Shown: positions 5,107 to 5,171 of the stretch, piece by piece
Numbering within the stretch: position 1 is the first letter of the stretch
Layout of the letters: every line of letters starts with the position of its first letter
Assembly (NCBI GenBank): GCA_003511945.1
Contig: DOJA01000074.1
Span: 1-5,171, forward strand
From: Phycisphaerales bacterium
Lineage (GTDB): Bacteria; Planctomycetota; Phycisphaerae; Phycisphaerales; UBA1924
Direction of reading: 5' to 3'
DNA length: 5,171 nt
Program-made: the position numbers and the translations under genes
Notes under the pieces: model-generated
Seen by the model: only the letters and a program-made list of their open reading frames with translations
Databases searched by the model: none
What the model was told of the DNA's origin: nothing

Positions 5107-5171
5107 GTGATCCTGGGCGACACGATCGCCGCCCTCGCTTCAGGACGCGCCCGCGCCCCCCACGCCCCCCA
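5107..5171 (+). CDS. mnmE: tRNA uridine-5-carboxymethylaminomethyl modification GTPase MnmE, 5' end (partial)
   Basis: Only the first 21 codons are in the window. GTG 5107 is the first possible start, because the frame is the one closed by the yidC stop at 5101-5103. The peptide begins V-I-L-G-D-T-I-A-A-L-A-S-G-R, which fits the N-terminus of MnmE, where D-T-I-x-A-x-A-T/S-P-P-G-R leads into the folate-binding domain; the Pro-Pro-Gly part is altered here. MnmE works with MnmG on uridine 34 of certain tRNAs. The three-base gap and lack of a clear ribosome binding site suggest translational coupling to yidC. The yidC-mnmE order is widely conserved in bacteria and supports the call; the GTPase domain lies beyond the edge. 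Confidence 0.72.
   Translation, partial: MILGDTIAALASGRARAPHAP

Noticed and set aside
1..5171. CRISPR array, integrase, transposase, or defence genes
   Set aside because: No regularly spaced direct repeats and no open frame with such motifs are present on either strand.

Overview
The window is about 70% G+C, with coding sequence on the plus strand only and strong C/G preference at third codon positions. The small exported protein near the left end finishes in a V-P-T-P-G / hydrophobic / R-R-R-R tail. Together with a long YidC carrying a proline-rich spacer, this suggests a member of the Planctomycetota, probably a Phycisphaerae-type bacterium. That placement is inference from protein style, not a database match.

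Layout: (1) 3-125, the last 40 codons of a protein with an EF-hand-like Ca2+ loop. (2) 126-404, intergenic, with a weak hairpin and a possible promoter. (3) 405-1295, a secreted 296-residue protein with an N-terminal signal peptide and a PEP-CTERM-like sorting tail, closed by a strong intrinsic terminator at 1335-1367. (4) 1368-1974, about 600 bp without a credible gene. It holds three degenerate copies of a GC-rich interspersed repeat (two plus, one minus), a nested inverted repeat at 1697-1778, and a sigma70-like promoter near 1875. (5) 1975-2754, a cytoplasmic YfcE/MJ0936-like metallophosphoesterase starting at TTG. (6) 2824-5103, yidC, the membrane protein insertase, 759 residues. (7) 5107 to the window edge, the first 21 codons of what looks like mnmE (tRNA U34 modification GTPase), three bases after the yidC stop.

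The metallophosphoesterase, yidC and mnmE lie head to tail, so they may form one transcript from the promoter near 1875. yidC-mnmE is part of the widely conserved rpmH-rnpA-yidC-(jag)-mnmE neighbourhood. Here the gene before yidC is a metallophosphoesterase instead of rnpA, and jag is absent between yidC and mnmE.

The most unexpected signal is at the level of DNA words. The palindromic tetramer ACGT does not occur once in 5171 bases, although base composition predicts roughly a dozen or more. Genes sidestep it synonymously: Asp/Asn/His/Tyr codons end in T whenever the next codon starts with GT, and otherwise mostly end in C. No new multi-gene system is evident.
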